Shown: piece by piece, positions 34,690 to 42,443 of the stretch
Position numbering within the stretch: position 1 is the stretch's first letter
How the letters are laid out: the number at the start of each line of letters is the position of its first letter
Assembly (NCBI GenBank): GCA_910573755.1
Contig: CAJTBO010000034.1
Span: 1 to 50,221, forward strand
DNA length: 50,221 nucleotides
Direction: 5' to 3'
From: Lachnospiraceae bacterium
GTDB taxonomy: Bacteria; Bacillota; Clostridia; Lachnospirales; Lachnospiraceae
The notes under the pieces: generated by a model
What the model was told of the DNA's origin: nothing
The model's database searches: none
What the model saw: only the letters and a program-made list of their open reading frames with translations
Made by a program: the position numbers and the translations under genes

Positions 34690-35511
34690 TTATCTGTTTA
34701 TCTCACTGCACACGAACTCTGCCACCGCAGCATTAAACTTTTCCGGCTCGTCCCAGTAGATCATATGGCCGGAGTTCTCGAAAAACAGCATTTTGGCTCC
34801 CGGGATATGATCTCCCGCCCAGGCACATCCCTGCCAGGGGAATACGGTACCTTTTCTTGCTACCATGACCAGTGTCGGCAGTGTAATATGGGGAATAAAA
34901 TCTCTCCAGTCCAGATTTGTGTGATCCCGCATGATCTTAATACGTACCTCGTCCGGACATTTACAGATTTCATCGGCGATCATCTTTATTTGCCCGAGCG
35001 ATGCCTCCTGATACAGCACCCCCCGCGCCATATCTTCCGCCGCGCCTCTTGGATCATAGATGATCCTGTCACAGATTCTTATAAAACTCTCCACATCGTA
35101 GCAGCTATTCTGTCCCCATTTCCAATCCGCATCATTATACTGACAGGGCGACTGGTCCACACAGATCAGCTTTGCCACCCGATAATTTCCAAATAACTGC
35201 AGATAACTCCAGAGGATTGAAGCTCCCATGGAACTCCCCAGCACAGTCACCTCCTGCAGATCCAGTTCGTCAAGAAGATTTTTTACGTCCATAGCATATC
35301 TGGCAATGGTGTGGGAATACATGATCTTCTCGGACTTCCCATGTCCTCTGTTGTCCATGCAGACCACCCTGCAGTGTTTTGCGATCTCCTTCGCATTTTT
35401 CTCCCAGAGTTTAGCTGTAAAGGTCCATCCCTGCACCATCAGCAAAGGTTTTCCTTCCCCTCTTATCTCATAATACAGCGACACTCCGTCATTCGTCTTA
35501 ACATAAGGCAT
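34690..35511 (-). CDS. Alpha/beta-fold hydrolase
   Basis: This 273-residue hydrolase shows the oxyanion segment PLLMVQGWTFTAKLW, the nucleophile elbow LGSSMGASI (Ser), and the C-terminal His in FFENSGHMIYWDEPEKF. An Asp in the cap-core junction should complete the triad. It resembles dienelactone, 3-oxoadipate enol-lactonase or esterase types. A lactonase role would suit a pathway with polyol dehydrogenases and a sugar-acid kinase, but this is inference. AAAGGAGG precedes ATG at 35511, and it follows the transporter gene by 28 nt. Confidence 0.87.
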   Translation of the reverse strand: MPYVKTNDGVSLYYEIRGEGKPLLMVQGWTFTAKLWEKNAKEIAKHCRVVCMDNRGHGKSEKIMYSHTIARYAMDVKNLLDELDLQEVTVLGSSMGASILWSYLQLFGNYRVAKLICVDQSPCQYNDADWKWGQNSCYDVESFIRICDRIIYDPRGAAEDMARGVLYQEASLGQIKMIADEICKCPDEVRIKIMRDHTNLDWRDFIPHITLPTLVMVARKGTVFPWQGCAWAGDHIPGAKMLFFENSGHMIYWDEPEKFNAAVAEFVCSEINR

Positions 35512-35539
35512 CCGGGCACCTCCTTTAAATACTGCTTCC

Positions 35540-36520
35540 TCATCCGCCCATCAGCATCCCCCACAGAGGTATGCTGAACATGGACAACAATGTGGAAGCC
35601 ACAACACATTTTGAAGCAAAAGAACTGTCACATCCATACTTCGATGCGAGGACCGGTGCCGTTGCTCCCGCCGGCATACCGCTCATAAGTACACATACTC
35701 CGGTAAGGAACGGATCGAGCCCTGCCGCCCGGCAGCCTGCCAGCACAATGCCGGGAAAGATCATCAACCGCAGACCGGAAAACGTCAGTGTATTTTTGTC
35801 ATTAAAAATATCCCCGAAGCGGATCTCCGAAAGTATCATGCCAACCAGCAGCATAGCAGCCGGATTCGTACAGGCGCCAGCCGCACTGACTGCCTTATCC
35901 AGTGCTGTGAACGCTATCCGCAGCGCTGCTCCGGCAACGGGAACCGCATAAATGCTGCTCTCTAATACAGATACTGCCGTCCCTTCAAAAAACAGAAGGA
36001 TCAGGCCGATATATACCGCAACGATACACGGATGTTTTATCACCTTTTTCAGAACAGTCTTTCTATCCGGACTCTCAGTAAAACAGGCAATACCCGCAGA
36101 CCACATCAAAACCCGTTGCGGTATGATAAAGATAGATGCATACATCATACCTTCCGTTCCGTACAGGCCGCCTGCGACGGGCAGTCCCAAAAAACCGGCA
36201 TTGGATACAATAATGCCGTACTGCAGCACACGTCTGATCTCCTGTGCTTTTTGTTTATACAGACATCTGCTGCATAGATAGCAGACCACCTGAAACAGTA
36301 CCGAAACTATCAATACCAGCGCGCATTTTTCTAAAATATCAATAGCAAACTGCATCCTGAAGGAATTGATGATATTGCAGGGCAGAAACAGATACAACAT
36401 AAGATCTGTCAGCATCTCCCGGTTTTCCGGTTTTACCGCGCCTGATTTCACCAGAATTACACCAGCTGCCATCAAAATAAACATCATCAGCTGCAGTGAC
36501 CATAAATTTCCGATATCCAT
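35540..36520 (-). CDS. AEC-family transporter (auxin efflux carrier type)
   Basis: This 326-residue integral membrane protein has about ten hydrophobic segments in two inverted halves (LQLMMFILMAAGVILVKSGAV at the start, then FSGLRLMIFPGIVLAGCRAA and GVCVLMSGMPAGATAPVLASKYG in the second half). Bacterial members carry organic acids such as malate or lactate. As first gene of the transporter-hydrolase-kinase-dehydrogenase run, it may import or export an intermediate of that route. ATG at 36520 is 195 nt from the divergent LUD pseudogene. Confidence 0.9.
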   Translation of the reverse strand: MDIGNLWSLQLMMFILMAAGVILVKSGAVKPENREMLTDLMLYLFLPCNIINSFRMQFAIDILEKCALVLIVSVLFQVVCYLCSRCLYKQKAQEIRRVLQYGIIVSNAGFLGLPVAGGLYGTEGMMYASIFIIPQRVLMWSAGIACFTESPDRKTVLKKVIKHPCIVAVYIGLILLFFEGTAVSVLESSIYAVPVAGAALRIAFTALDKAVSAAGACTNPAAMLLVGMILSEIRFGDIFNDKNTLTFSGLRLMIFPGIVLAGCRAAGLDPFLTGVCVLMSGMPAGATAPVLASKYGCDSSFASKCVVASTLLSMFSIPLWGMLMGG

Positions 36521-36651
36521 GTCCCGCCTTCCCTCTGCTTTATTGCTGCCGCTACATCGGTTTTTACATCTTTATATTGAATCACTTCTCCCCCCGCATC
36601 ATCAATGAGCAAAACCATAATCTCTTTGTTATTTTGGATAATTGATAATTC

Positions 36652-36680
36652 TTGTTTGAATCACACGGATATGATATATT
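36652..36680 (+). promoter_or_regulatory. Promoter of the LUD pseudogene
   Basis: TTGTTT (36652-36657) and TATATT (36675-36680) are 17 nt apart on the plus strand, followed by GAGGAG and ATG at 36716. The expression signals have survived although the gene is broken. Confidence 0.55.
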
Positions 36681-36715
36681 AGAAAATTAGAGATGCTGAA
36701 AGATGAGGAGCGCAT

Positions 36716-36990
36716 ATGAACAGTTATTACCAAAAAATTTCTTTTTCCCCCAAAATGCCTGCTGTATCAAATTCCTTAAAACAGAAAAATATAACGCCAA
36801 TAAATTTGTAAGTTCCATTGATGAAGGCGTTTGCCATATCGAGAGCATTGCTGCACCCGCCAACGCCAAACGCCTCCACCGGAATACTCCCTGCGCAAAA
36901 ACAGGGCTCTGTGTGCACTGCCATGCGCCTTGCCTTTGCTGCTGCACATCGGTTATCCGCCATAACCGTTTCCCCAGTGACGTTTTGTAA
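36716..36990 (+). pseudogene. Decayed LUD-domain (LutC-like) gene
   Basis: Two pieces of a LUD/lactate-utilisation-type protein remain in different frames. From ATG at 36716, MNSYYQKI to LKQKNITPINL gives 31 codons and a stop at 36809-36811, like a family N-terminus. In another frame SSIDEGVCHIESIAAPANAK, then KRLHRNTPCAKTGLCVHC and CLCCCTSVIRH are the conserved C-terminal segment (AAPxNAKRL, TPC, TGxCxxC). It ends early at DVL, where one base would restore VLVKDFLI. About half of the usual 210 residues, the middle, is missing. Stretch 36991-37033 holds nothing else. Minus-strand frames here are shadows. Confidence 0.65.
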
Positions 36991-37033
36991 AGGACTTTTT
37001 AATCATGTTCACAAAAATTTTACATTTTAGGGC

Positions 37034-37072
37034 AAAAAAAAGAGCCGGGAACCTATTTTTAGATTCCCGGCT
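37034..37072 (-). terminator. Intrinsic terminator of the PIN gene
   Basis: AGCCGGGAA (37043-37051) and its complement (37064-37072) form a 9-bp stem. On the minus strand it is followed by an eight-U tract after one C. On the plus strand a U-run follows after four bases, so it may act in both directions. Confidence 0.85.
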
Positions 37073-37123
37073 GCGGTTTTTATTTATGCTCTTGATTCTA
37101 TAAGCACAATAGTTACAAATCTT

Positions 37124-38284
37124 TTATAATGAATTTATAATTTCTGTTTCACTAAGCGTTTGCTTTAAAACAGTCAGTTCTTGTAATTTCTTCTCGTAGA
37201 TTTCCTCTAGTTCCTCCCTCTTGATTTTTGTATTATCATATTGAAACTGAATATTTTCAGGTAGTTCAATACCTTGTTTTTGATATTTATTTTCAATATC
37301 CTCCATAATTTTTCTTCTTCTTAAAATTCTATTTTGAATTTTTTCTATAGTATCTTCTGTGCGCGCTATTTTTTCTGATAAAGAAATTCCTTCATTTCGC
37401 TTTTTGTATCTTCGATTCTTTTTATCCGCTTTTTCAAGGCCAATCACTTCATCAATAGCACTTTTATCAATTTGATTTTCATTCATTTTATTGTATGTAT
37501 TTATAAACCCGTCCATAGAATACATATGAAATTCTTGATTAGTTTCTGTGATAAATTCTTTTCTAAGTTCTATTCTTGGCCCTATTGTTTTACCTTTGGT
37601 AATATTCCACCAATCTTCTTTTTGATCATGTGTAACATATACAATACCTACTTCATTTTCCTTTGCATACTTAATTATCTGTTTCCATATAATCAAATCT
37701 CCATAGGCATTATTATCATCTTCCGAATTTTTCTTCTTTTTATCATCTTTAAATCCAGGCGGAATACTCTGTTTATATCTTTTCTCACCTTCTTCTTTTA
37801 TTGCATTTAGTTCTTCATCACCAATCTGTGAACCAACTCTACCATCAAAAATTGTCAAGATTTTATCTAATATCTCATCTTCATCTGCGTTAACCACTAA
37901 CAAATTGCGATCTTTATTACTATCCAACCATTTGAACAAATACCTCTTTAATTCAGAAACTTCCTCATCACCAGAAGTCAAACGTAAAGTTTCTACTGCT
38001 TTATTTGTGAAGTTTTCCATTTCCTTCTTAAATTGTTCATATCTTTGAACTGTTTCATATATGACCTCACAACGTTTTCGCATATACTCATATGCCACTT
38101 GGTATGGAATCCATACTCTATCCTTAAAATTTTCAAAAGCAGCCAATAAAGATTTCCTTGTTTTTGCAGAATATCTATACAAATTCAGCAATACATTAGT
38201 ATCAAAAACAAAAACTGCCTTTTGCCATAATTCTTGTTTTTCTTTATTTGTTGGTTCTATAAATTCCTTGATTGTATTTTTCAT
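37124..38284 (-). CDS. PIN-like (PIN_8) nuclease with C-terminal coiled coil
   Basis: This 386-residue protein opens with a PIN_8-type domain: VFVFDTNVLLNLYRYSAKTR (Asp 28), VWIPYQVAYEYMRKR (Glu 66), NAYGDLIIWKQI (Asp 196) and IVYVTHDQKEDWW (Asp 220). These four acids form the metal site expected of an RNase. Lys-rich DDKKKKNSEDD marks a loop, and residues about 285-380 are charged heptad-like coiled coil. PIN_8 proteins occur in defence islands. The gene is much AT-richer than both flanks and sits 12 nt after an equally AT-rich partner gene, with its own terminator. Function as abortive-infection or toxin nuclease is inferred. Confidence 0.82.
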   Translation of the reverse strand: MKNTIKEFIEPTNKEKQELWQKAVFVFDTNVLLNLYRYSAKTRKSLLAAFENFKDRVWIPYQVAYEYMRKRCEVIYETVQRYEQFKKEMENFTNKAVETLRLTSGDEEVSELKRYLFKWLDSNKDRNLLVVNADEDEILDKILTIFDGRVGSQIGDEELNAIKEEGEKRYKQSIPPGFKDDKKKKNSEDDNNAYGDLIIWKQIIKYAKENEVGIVYVTHDQKEDWWNITKGKTIGPRIELRKEFITETNQEFHMYSMDGFINTYNKMNENQIDKSAIDEVIGLEKADKKNRRYKKRNEGISLSEKIARTEDTIEKIQNRILRRRKIMEDIENKYQKQGIELPENIQFQYDNTKIKREELEEIYEKKLQELTVLKQTLSETEIINSL

Positions 38285-38296
38285 ATTGCAGCCCTA

Positions 38297-38998
38297 TCAA
38301 TAAATAGCAAGTAATTCTAATCCAATATAATCTTCATTAACATCAATGCTTTCAAATTCTTGCTTTTTTTCCGAAGCTATTTGTTTTCTTAACGCTCGAT
38401 TTAGTCCCAAAAAATCTTTATAAATATCAAAAACTGGAAGTGGTTTATCTCTATAATATTTTCGAGATTCCAATCTTGCAATAATAGTTAACTCTTTTCC
38501 TTCATAATCTTCTAACTCATTATAGTCAATTAGCATATCTTCTTGTGATACTTTCCCTATTCCCATCCAGTAATCACAATCACCGCCCAATTCACAAAAA
38601 ATAGGTATCTTTACCTTTGAATTTTTCAAAACAGAATTTATTAATTCCCGTTGATTATTATCTTCGTAATCTACCTGTGAAACAATCATATCTTTATATT
38701 GATCAATTAAATGAATCATATCGAATTGTTCAGGTATATAGATTTCGCCAGTAACTTTAATGATGGAAGATATTCTAACATCTTTAATTGAAATACCTTG
38801 ATTATCATCAACATAGTCGATAAAATCATCTCTCCTTTGTAGAAGTTTTTCAAAATTGGAGCATTCCAATAAGTAGTTGGCTGATATATCTTCAATGTTA
38901 TCCTTATCAGTAACCCTTGTTTCGATATTTTTTCCTAAAATCAAAGCCGAATACTGATCAACCTTCTTTTTATTAAAATAAATTAAATCTCCAAACAT
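38297..38998 (-). CDS. Unrecognised partner of the PIN nuclease
   Basis: This 233-residue AT-rich gene has no family I can name with confidence. Visible are MFGDLIYFNKKKVDQYSALILG at the start, an acidic middle (DFIDYVDDNQGISIKDVRIS), a beta-rich portion (IIKVTGEIYIPEQFDMIHL) and a C-terminal IIARLESRKYYRDKPLPVFD. It is acidic overall, opposite in charge to the basic PIN protein, which fits a binding partner, immunity protein or sensor. The start layout (a small domain at the N-terminus, then a substrate-like beta barrel) recalls DUF6414-type proteins, but this is a guess. It is the first gene of the two-gene operon. Confidence 0.7.
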   Translation of the reverse strand: MFGDLIYFNKKKVDQYSALILGKNIETRVTDKDNIEDISANYLLECSNFEKLLQRRDDFIDYVDDNQGISIKDVRISSIIKVTGEIYIPEQFDMIHLIDQYKDMIVSQVDYEDNNQRELINSVLKNSKVKIPIFCELGGDCDYWMGIGKVSQEDMLIDYNELEDYEGKELTIIARLESRKYYRDKPLPVFDIYKDFLGLNRALRKQIASEKKQEFESIDVNEDYIGLELLAIY

Positions 38999-39023
38999 TT
39001 ATTTTCACCTCAATCTGCATTAC

Positions 39024-39875
39024 TTATCCTAAAGGAATATTCTGGTCTGTTTTTATTTTTTTGACCTCTTCAACAGAAAGACCGACAAATTCCGCAATCT
39101 TTTCAAGCGTTATTGTTCCATCTTCCAACATTTTCTTTGCAACATTTATCATTCCCTCTTTCAATGTCTGATTCCTCATATCTTCCATAGCCCGGCACAT
39201 AATCTCGATTCCCTCCTTGCTCTCTTTGAAAAATCTCACCCTGTCCGCCAGTGTCCCATAGTACATATCCGCTGCGTCTGTGCAGGAGAAGTCATGCATT
39301 AACTTCCCGATTGGCGTATCTCCACGGTAAGCGCCATTTACATACAGTATGTGCGAACCGTCCTCAAATCTTTCCCCGGTTCCTAAAAAGCACCGCTCAA
39401 TCGGATAGAGCGGCAGCCCTTTTCCCATTACGTCATTTTCCGTGATAAAGATTACCCACGTTTCCGGCAGCTTGTCGAAGTCCTCGCCTTTTTTCAAAAG
39501 GTTTGCGTCCATCATGCTGCTGTTGTACCTTGCCCTTTTTCTCCCGGCTCCTTTGTCGGAGCGCTGTACTTCTACATTCAGTTTTGCCCCTGTGCTGTCC
39601 GTAGCCAGGATATCCAGCCTCACTGAACGGTTCAGCAGGTTCTCCACAAATACCTGGGTGCGGACGTCCAGCACCTTTAAATCCGGTTTTTCCAGAACAA
39701 TCTGCAATACCAGTTCTATGCTTGCCGTATCTCCCTCAAAACACTTTGTGAGGAAGTCATCATCAAGCAGGCGAAAACCTCTTAATCTCTGTAAATCTTC
39801 CTGATGTTTCTGGTCTATCTGTTCCGTCACTGTCAATCTTCCCACCTGCTTTCCCTTCCGTTTTCGTATCTCCAT
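39024..39875 (-). CDS. Rpn family PD-(D/E)XK nuclease / putative transposase
   Basis: This 283-residue protein belongs to the Rpn (recombination-promoting nuclease, PDDEXK_2) group. The nuclease core is visible at about 50-115: TASIELVLQIVLEKPDLKVL, VRLDILATDSTGAKLNVEVQ (Asp and Glu-x-Gln), RARYNSSMMDANLLKKG. The C-terminal part (NVAKKMLEDGTITLEKIAEFVGLSVEEVKKI) is the usual small repeat of this family. Rpn proteins cut DNA and are linked to horizontal transfer, often as cargo or hitch-hikers. The gene has the GC content of the mobilizable element rather than of the PIN pair. Confidence 0.9.
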   Translation of the reverse strand: MEIRKRKGKQVGRLTVTEQIDQKHQEDLQRLRGFRLLDDDFLTKCFEGDTASIELVLQIVLEKPDLKVLDVRTQVFVENLLNRSVRLDILATDSTGAKLNVEVQRSDKGAGRKRARYNSSMMDANLLKKGEDFDKLPETWVIFITENDVMGKGLPLYPIERCFLGTGERFEDGSHILYVNGAYRGDTPIGKLMHDFSCTDAADMYYGTLADRVRFFKESKEGIEIMCRAMEDMRNQTLKEGMINVAKKMLEDGTITLEKIAEFVGLSVEEVKKIKTDQNIPLG

Positions 39876-39902
39876 ACTACCATAAACCTCCTGATTTTAC
39901 AA

Positions 39903-39933
39903 GCCGGGAGCCAGCGCATTTCTGATTCCCGGC
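39903..39933 (-). terminator. Hairpin after tnpW
   Basis: GCCGGGA (39903-39909) pairs with TCCCGGC (39927-39933). It lies 19 nt after the tnpW stop. The element shares GATTCCCGGC with the terminator at 37043-37072. The U-run is poor (TTGTAAAAT), so termination is likely but not certain. Confidence 0.55.
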
Positions 39934-39951
39934 CTGTTTCTATTATCGTTT

Positions 39952-40134
39952 TTACATCTGCTGTATCTCATTTTTCAGCATACGCTTGATTTTGTCGCTC
40001 ATGGTTTCCTTGCTCGTCTTGCTGAAATGAACCCGCACAATGTAGGTCGTCCGGCCAATCTTCTTCACCAGTGCAGGAGCGTCCTTAGCCGGTGCATTGG
40101 TGGTAGTGTCCTCTATGATTTTCTCGTTACTCAT
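39952..40134 (-). CDS. tnpW: TnpW family protein
   Basis: This 60-residue protein (VKKIGRTTYIVRVHFSKTSK, DKIKRMLKNEI) matches the small TnpW proteins named in the Tn4451/Tn4453 family of mobilizable elements. Its biochemical function is unknown. It lies at the end of the core replication/mobilization genes, 30 nt after the helicase loader gene. RBS AAAGGAG before ATG at 40134. Confidence 0.85.
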   Translation of the reverse strand: MSNEKIIEDTTTNAPAKDAPALVKKIGRTTYIVRVHFSKTSKETMSDKIKRMLKNEIQQM

Positions 40135-40164
40135 AAATGCTCCTTTTCATGCAATCAGGTTTTG

Positions 40165-41022
40165 TTATCCTTTCCTCACAATCTCCTTCGCCGCCGCTTT
40201 AGTCGCCATGGCTCCTTCCTCCCGGAAATTCTTTCCAGAAAAGAGAACCGGCGCACACCGTTCCAGTATGCGGTCATAAATCCTTGCGTGGGCAAGGTCT
40301 GGCGGCTTCTTGATTTCTTCCAGTTTCAGGTTTGTCGTGACAATCAGCGGCTTCTTGCTCCGATACCGGCTGTCAATGACGGTAAACACCTGCTCCATGG
40401 CATACTCGGTATTCCTTTCCACCCCTAAATCGTCAATGACAAGCAAGCTGTAATCGTCCAGACTGGCAATAAAGGCCGCCCTGTCCTCGGCAAACACGTC
40501 GGTCAGCCGGTTCAGGATAGACGGGAAATTTGTCATCAGTACCGGCACGTCACGGTCAAGCAGGGCATTGGCGATACATCCGGCAAAAAAGGATTTCCCG
40601 GTTCCTACGTCACCAAAGAGCAGAAGGCCGGTATTGTCCCGGTATGCCTCCTTCCAATGCTCCACATAGGCGTGCGCTTTCTCCATGACGGGGTTCTGGC
40701 CGTTATCGTTGGAGAAGGTGTAATCATAAAGGTATCTGTCCTGAAGCCCCTGCGCCTTCCGGCGTTTGACACGCTCCATGCGTTCCCTCTGTTCCTCCAT
40801 GGCTTTCCGTTCCTCCTGCGCCTTCTGCTGGCAGGGGCAGAGGCAGCGGGGCATGAAATAGCCGGAGCCACCGAACCTGGGCACGACAGTCTGGCGGCTG
40901 CCACAGCATTTCTTACAGTGGATAAGCCCATCAGCCGGTTCTATGTATTCGTCCCCGGCAAGCTCCATATCCTCAGCGGCCCTGTCAATGGCCGCCCGGA
41001 CTTCTGCGGTAATCTCTATCAT
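40165..41022 (-). CDS. DnaC/IstB-like AAA+ ATPase (helicase loader)
   Basis: This 285-residue ATPase has a zinc-ribbon-like N-terminus (Cys 36, 39, 40 and Cys 60, 62, 64 in HCKKCC and RCLCPC), then a Lys/Arg-rich linker. The AAA+ domain has Walker A GDVGTGKSF (137-145) and Walker B LLVIDDLGVE, followed by SRYRSKKPLIVTTNL (sensor 1). Such proteins load the replicative helicase. It overlaps the upstream initiator gene by four nt (ATGA), so the two work together in element replication. Confidence 0.9.
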   Translation of the reverse strand: MIEITAEVRAAIDRAAEDMELAGDEYIEPADGLIHCKKCCGSRQTVVPRFGGSGYFMPRCLCPCQQKAQEERKAMEEQRERMERVKRRKAQGLQDRYLYDYTFSNDNGQNPVMEKAHAYVEHWKEAYRDNTGLLLFGDVGTGKSFFAGCIANALLDRDVPVLMTNFPSILNRLTDVFAEDRAAFIASLDDYSLLVIDDLGVERNTEYAMEQVFTVIDSRYRSKKPLIVTTNLKLEEIKKPPDLAHARIYDRILERCAPVLFSGKNFREEGAMATKAAAKEIVRKG

Positions 41023-41771
41023 ATGTTTTCTCCTTCCTCTACGCTGTAATCACGTTTCCGGGCAGGCGGTTCCTCCTTCTTTTTGTCGGCGTTCGCCCAA
41101 CGCCGGATTGTGGCGGCATGGTTTTTATACCCTTTTCCGCTGGATTCCATGTACTCGGACAGCCGCTCAATGTATTGCTCCCAAAGAGAGGGAAGTTCCG
41201 TCTGGAGTTCTGCCAGTTCTGCAGAAGATAGAAACACATTCCGGTATCTCCCATAGGTGTGTGTCTTATCCCCCTCTCTATTCTCTATACTCTTATCTCT
41301 AATCTCTTTATCTCTATACTCTAATATAGGCGGACATTTGTCCACCCGGCCATTGGACGGACAAATGTCCGTTTCCCCGGACGGGAGCAGGTTCTGACGT
41401 TTCAGCCTCATGCGCTCCTTTTTCTTCCGCTCCCCCTCGCTGGACGACTGGCCGATCAGCAGCTGGATGTCGCTCATGTAATAGGCTCCGTCCGTCAGTA
41501 TCTCCACAAGCCCGAACTCCTGAAATATCTTCAAAGCCCGTTCCACCGTGCCTATCTGATGCCGGGTAAAGGTGGCTATGGTCTGCACGGTGTGGGGCAG
41601 GCAGTTATTCAGCAGGAGTACACCGCTGCTTTTCAGCGACATTAAATACATCTTGAGCAGGAGATTGGAGTACAGAAGGCCGTCCTGCATACTCTCCAGG
41701 ATGACCATGGTTTCGCTGTTATAAAAATTCTCTTTCAGCTTGAGGTAATAAAATCGTCGGTTCTCTGTCAT
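41019..41771 (-). CDS. Replication initiator-type protein (replisome organizer N-terminal domain)
   Basis: This 250-residue protein opens with the winged-helix domain of phage replisome organizers (FYYLKLKENFYNSETMVILE, then DGLLYSNLLLKMYLMSLKSS and ALKIFQEFGLVEILTDGAYY). A charged linker and a C-terminal part (LPSLWEQYIERLSEYMESSG) follow. It probably binds the element origin and recruits the DnaC-like loader encoded next, with which it overlaps. ATG at 41771 with GGAGCAACTAA upstream. Its own origin repeats were not found. The gap 41772-41893 shows nothing. Confidence 0.85.
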   Translation of the reverse strand: MTENRRFYYLKLKENFYNSETMVILESMQDGLLYSNLLLKMYLMSLKSSGVLLLNNCLPHTVQTIATFTRHQIGTVERALKIFQEFGLVEILTDGAYYMSDIQLLIGQSSSEGERKKKERMRLKRQNLLPSGETDICPSNGRVDKCPPILEYRDKEIRDKSIENREGDKTHTYGRYRNVFLSSAELAELQTELPSLWEQYIERLSEYMESSGKGYKNHAATIRRWANADKKKEEPPARKRDYSVEEGENI

Positions 41772-41893
41772 TTAGTTGCTCCTTTGGTTCAGAATGGGTT
41801 ATTTCGGCGCCTGTACGCATTTTAAGGCGGCTTTTGGGGTGTCAGTGATAAAAAGTATTGCCTCCCCTCCGACACGCTCCGAAAGTGCTTGAT

Positions 41894-42292
41894 TTACAAG
41901 GCTTTTTCCGCTTCTAAAGCGTGACATAAGCGCCTTTGTTTCCGTTTGCGCTCTGTGGCGTGTTTCCGCTTCATACGGGCGGCACATTCCCTACAGTATT
42001 TCGCCCGGTTGGAGCCGGGCAGGAAAAGAGCGCCACACTCGCTGCACCGCCTGCTTTCCAGCCGGTGGTAAAGCGCCGTTTCCAGTTGGTGGTCTAAGGG
42101 CAGCACCGCCGCACGGAACCAGCGGCAGAGCAGGGAGTGGGAAATGCTCTGGACACAGACGCACCCGTCCCCCTCGTCAAGCACGATACACTGGCCGTTG
42201 TCGTAGTTGCAGCACTCACGCACCAGCCGCCTCGCCCTGCGGTACTGCCGGTAGTCCATGGCCGGGATTCGCTCATGCCGCCTGTTTCCCAT
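41894..42292 (-). CDS. Cysteine-rich VLP-domain protein
   Basis: This 132-residue protein has the Cys_rich_VLP pattern. RRARRLVRECCNYDNGQC and LDEGDGCVCVQ are followed by the VLP-type segment FRAAVLPLDHQLE, RRCSECGALFLPGSNRAKYC and RECAARMKRKHATERKRKQR. Eleven or so Cys form likely zinc fingers, and the tail is strongly basic. It is common on mobilizable elements of this type, with a presumed nucleic-acid-binding role. The ATG at 42292 overlaps the preceding small gene by 20 nt. Confidence 0.85.
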   Translation of the reverse strand: MGNRRHERIPAMDYRQYRRARRLVRECCNYDNGQCIVLDEGDGCVCVQSISHSLLCRWFRAAVLPLDHQLETALYHRLESRRCSECGALFLPGSNRAKYCRECAARMKRKHATERKRKQRRLCHALEAEKAL

Positions 42293-42443
42293 ATCTCACC
42301 TTACAGCGGCACAAAGGCGGCTGCCCCTCCCTGAAAAGGAAAACCGGCTCCGGCACTTTCGCCCCCGTAGGCGCTGGCGGCGTGGGCGGCACGGGTATCT
42401 TTACGGTGATGGTGATTGTCATGGTGATAAATTGCTGTGTCAT
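42273..42443 (-). CDS. Small Pro-rich protein between relaxase and Cys-rich genes
   Basis: This 56-codon gene reads MTQQFITMTITITVKIPVPP, a Pro-rich patch, then PLCRCKVRYGKQAA. It is not part of larger frames. Its ATG shares bases with the relaxase stop (ATGA at 42440-42443) and it overlaps the Cys-rich gene by 20 nt, so translational coupling supports it. GGAGG lies 10 nt upstream. No family recognised. Confidence 0.6.
   Translation of the reverse strand: MTQQFITMTITITVKIPVPPTPPAPTGAKVPEPVFLFREGQPPLCRCKVRYGKQAA

Noticed and set aside
36687-36963. Minus-strand frames over the LUD remnant
   Set aside because: The plus strand carries recognisable LUD motifs, a promoter and an RBS, so the minus frames are shadows.
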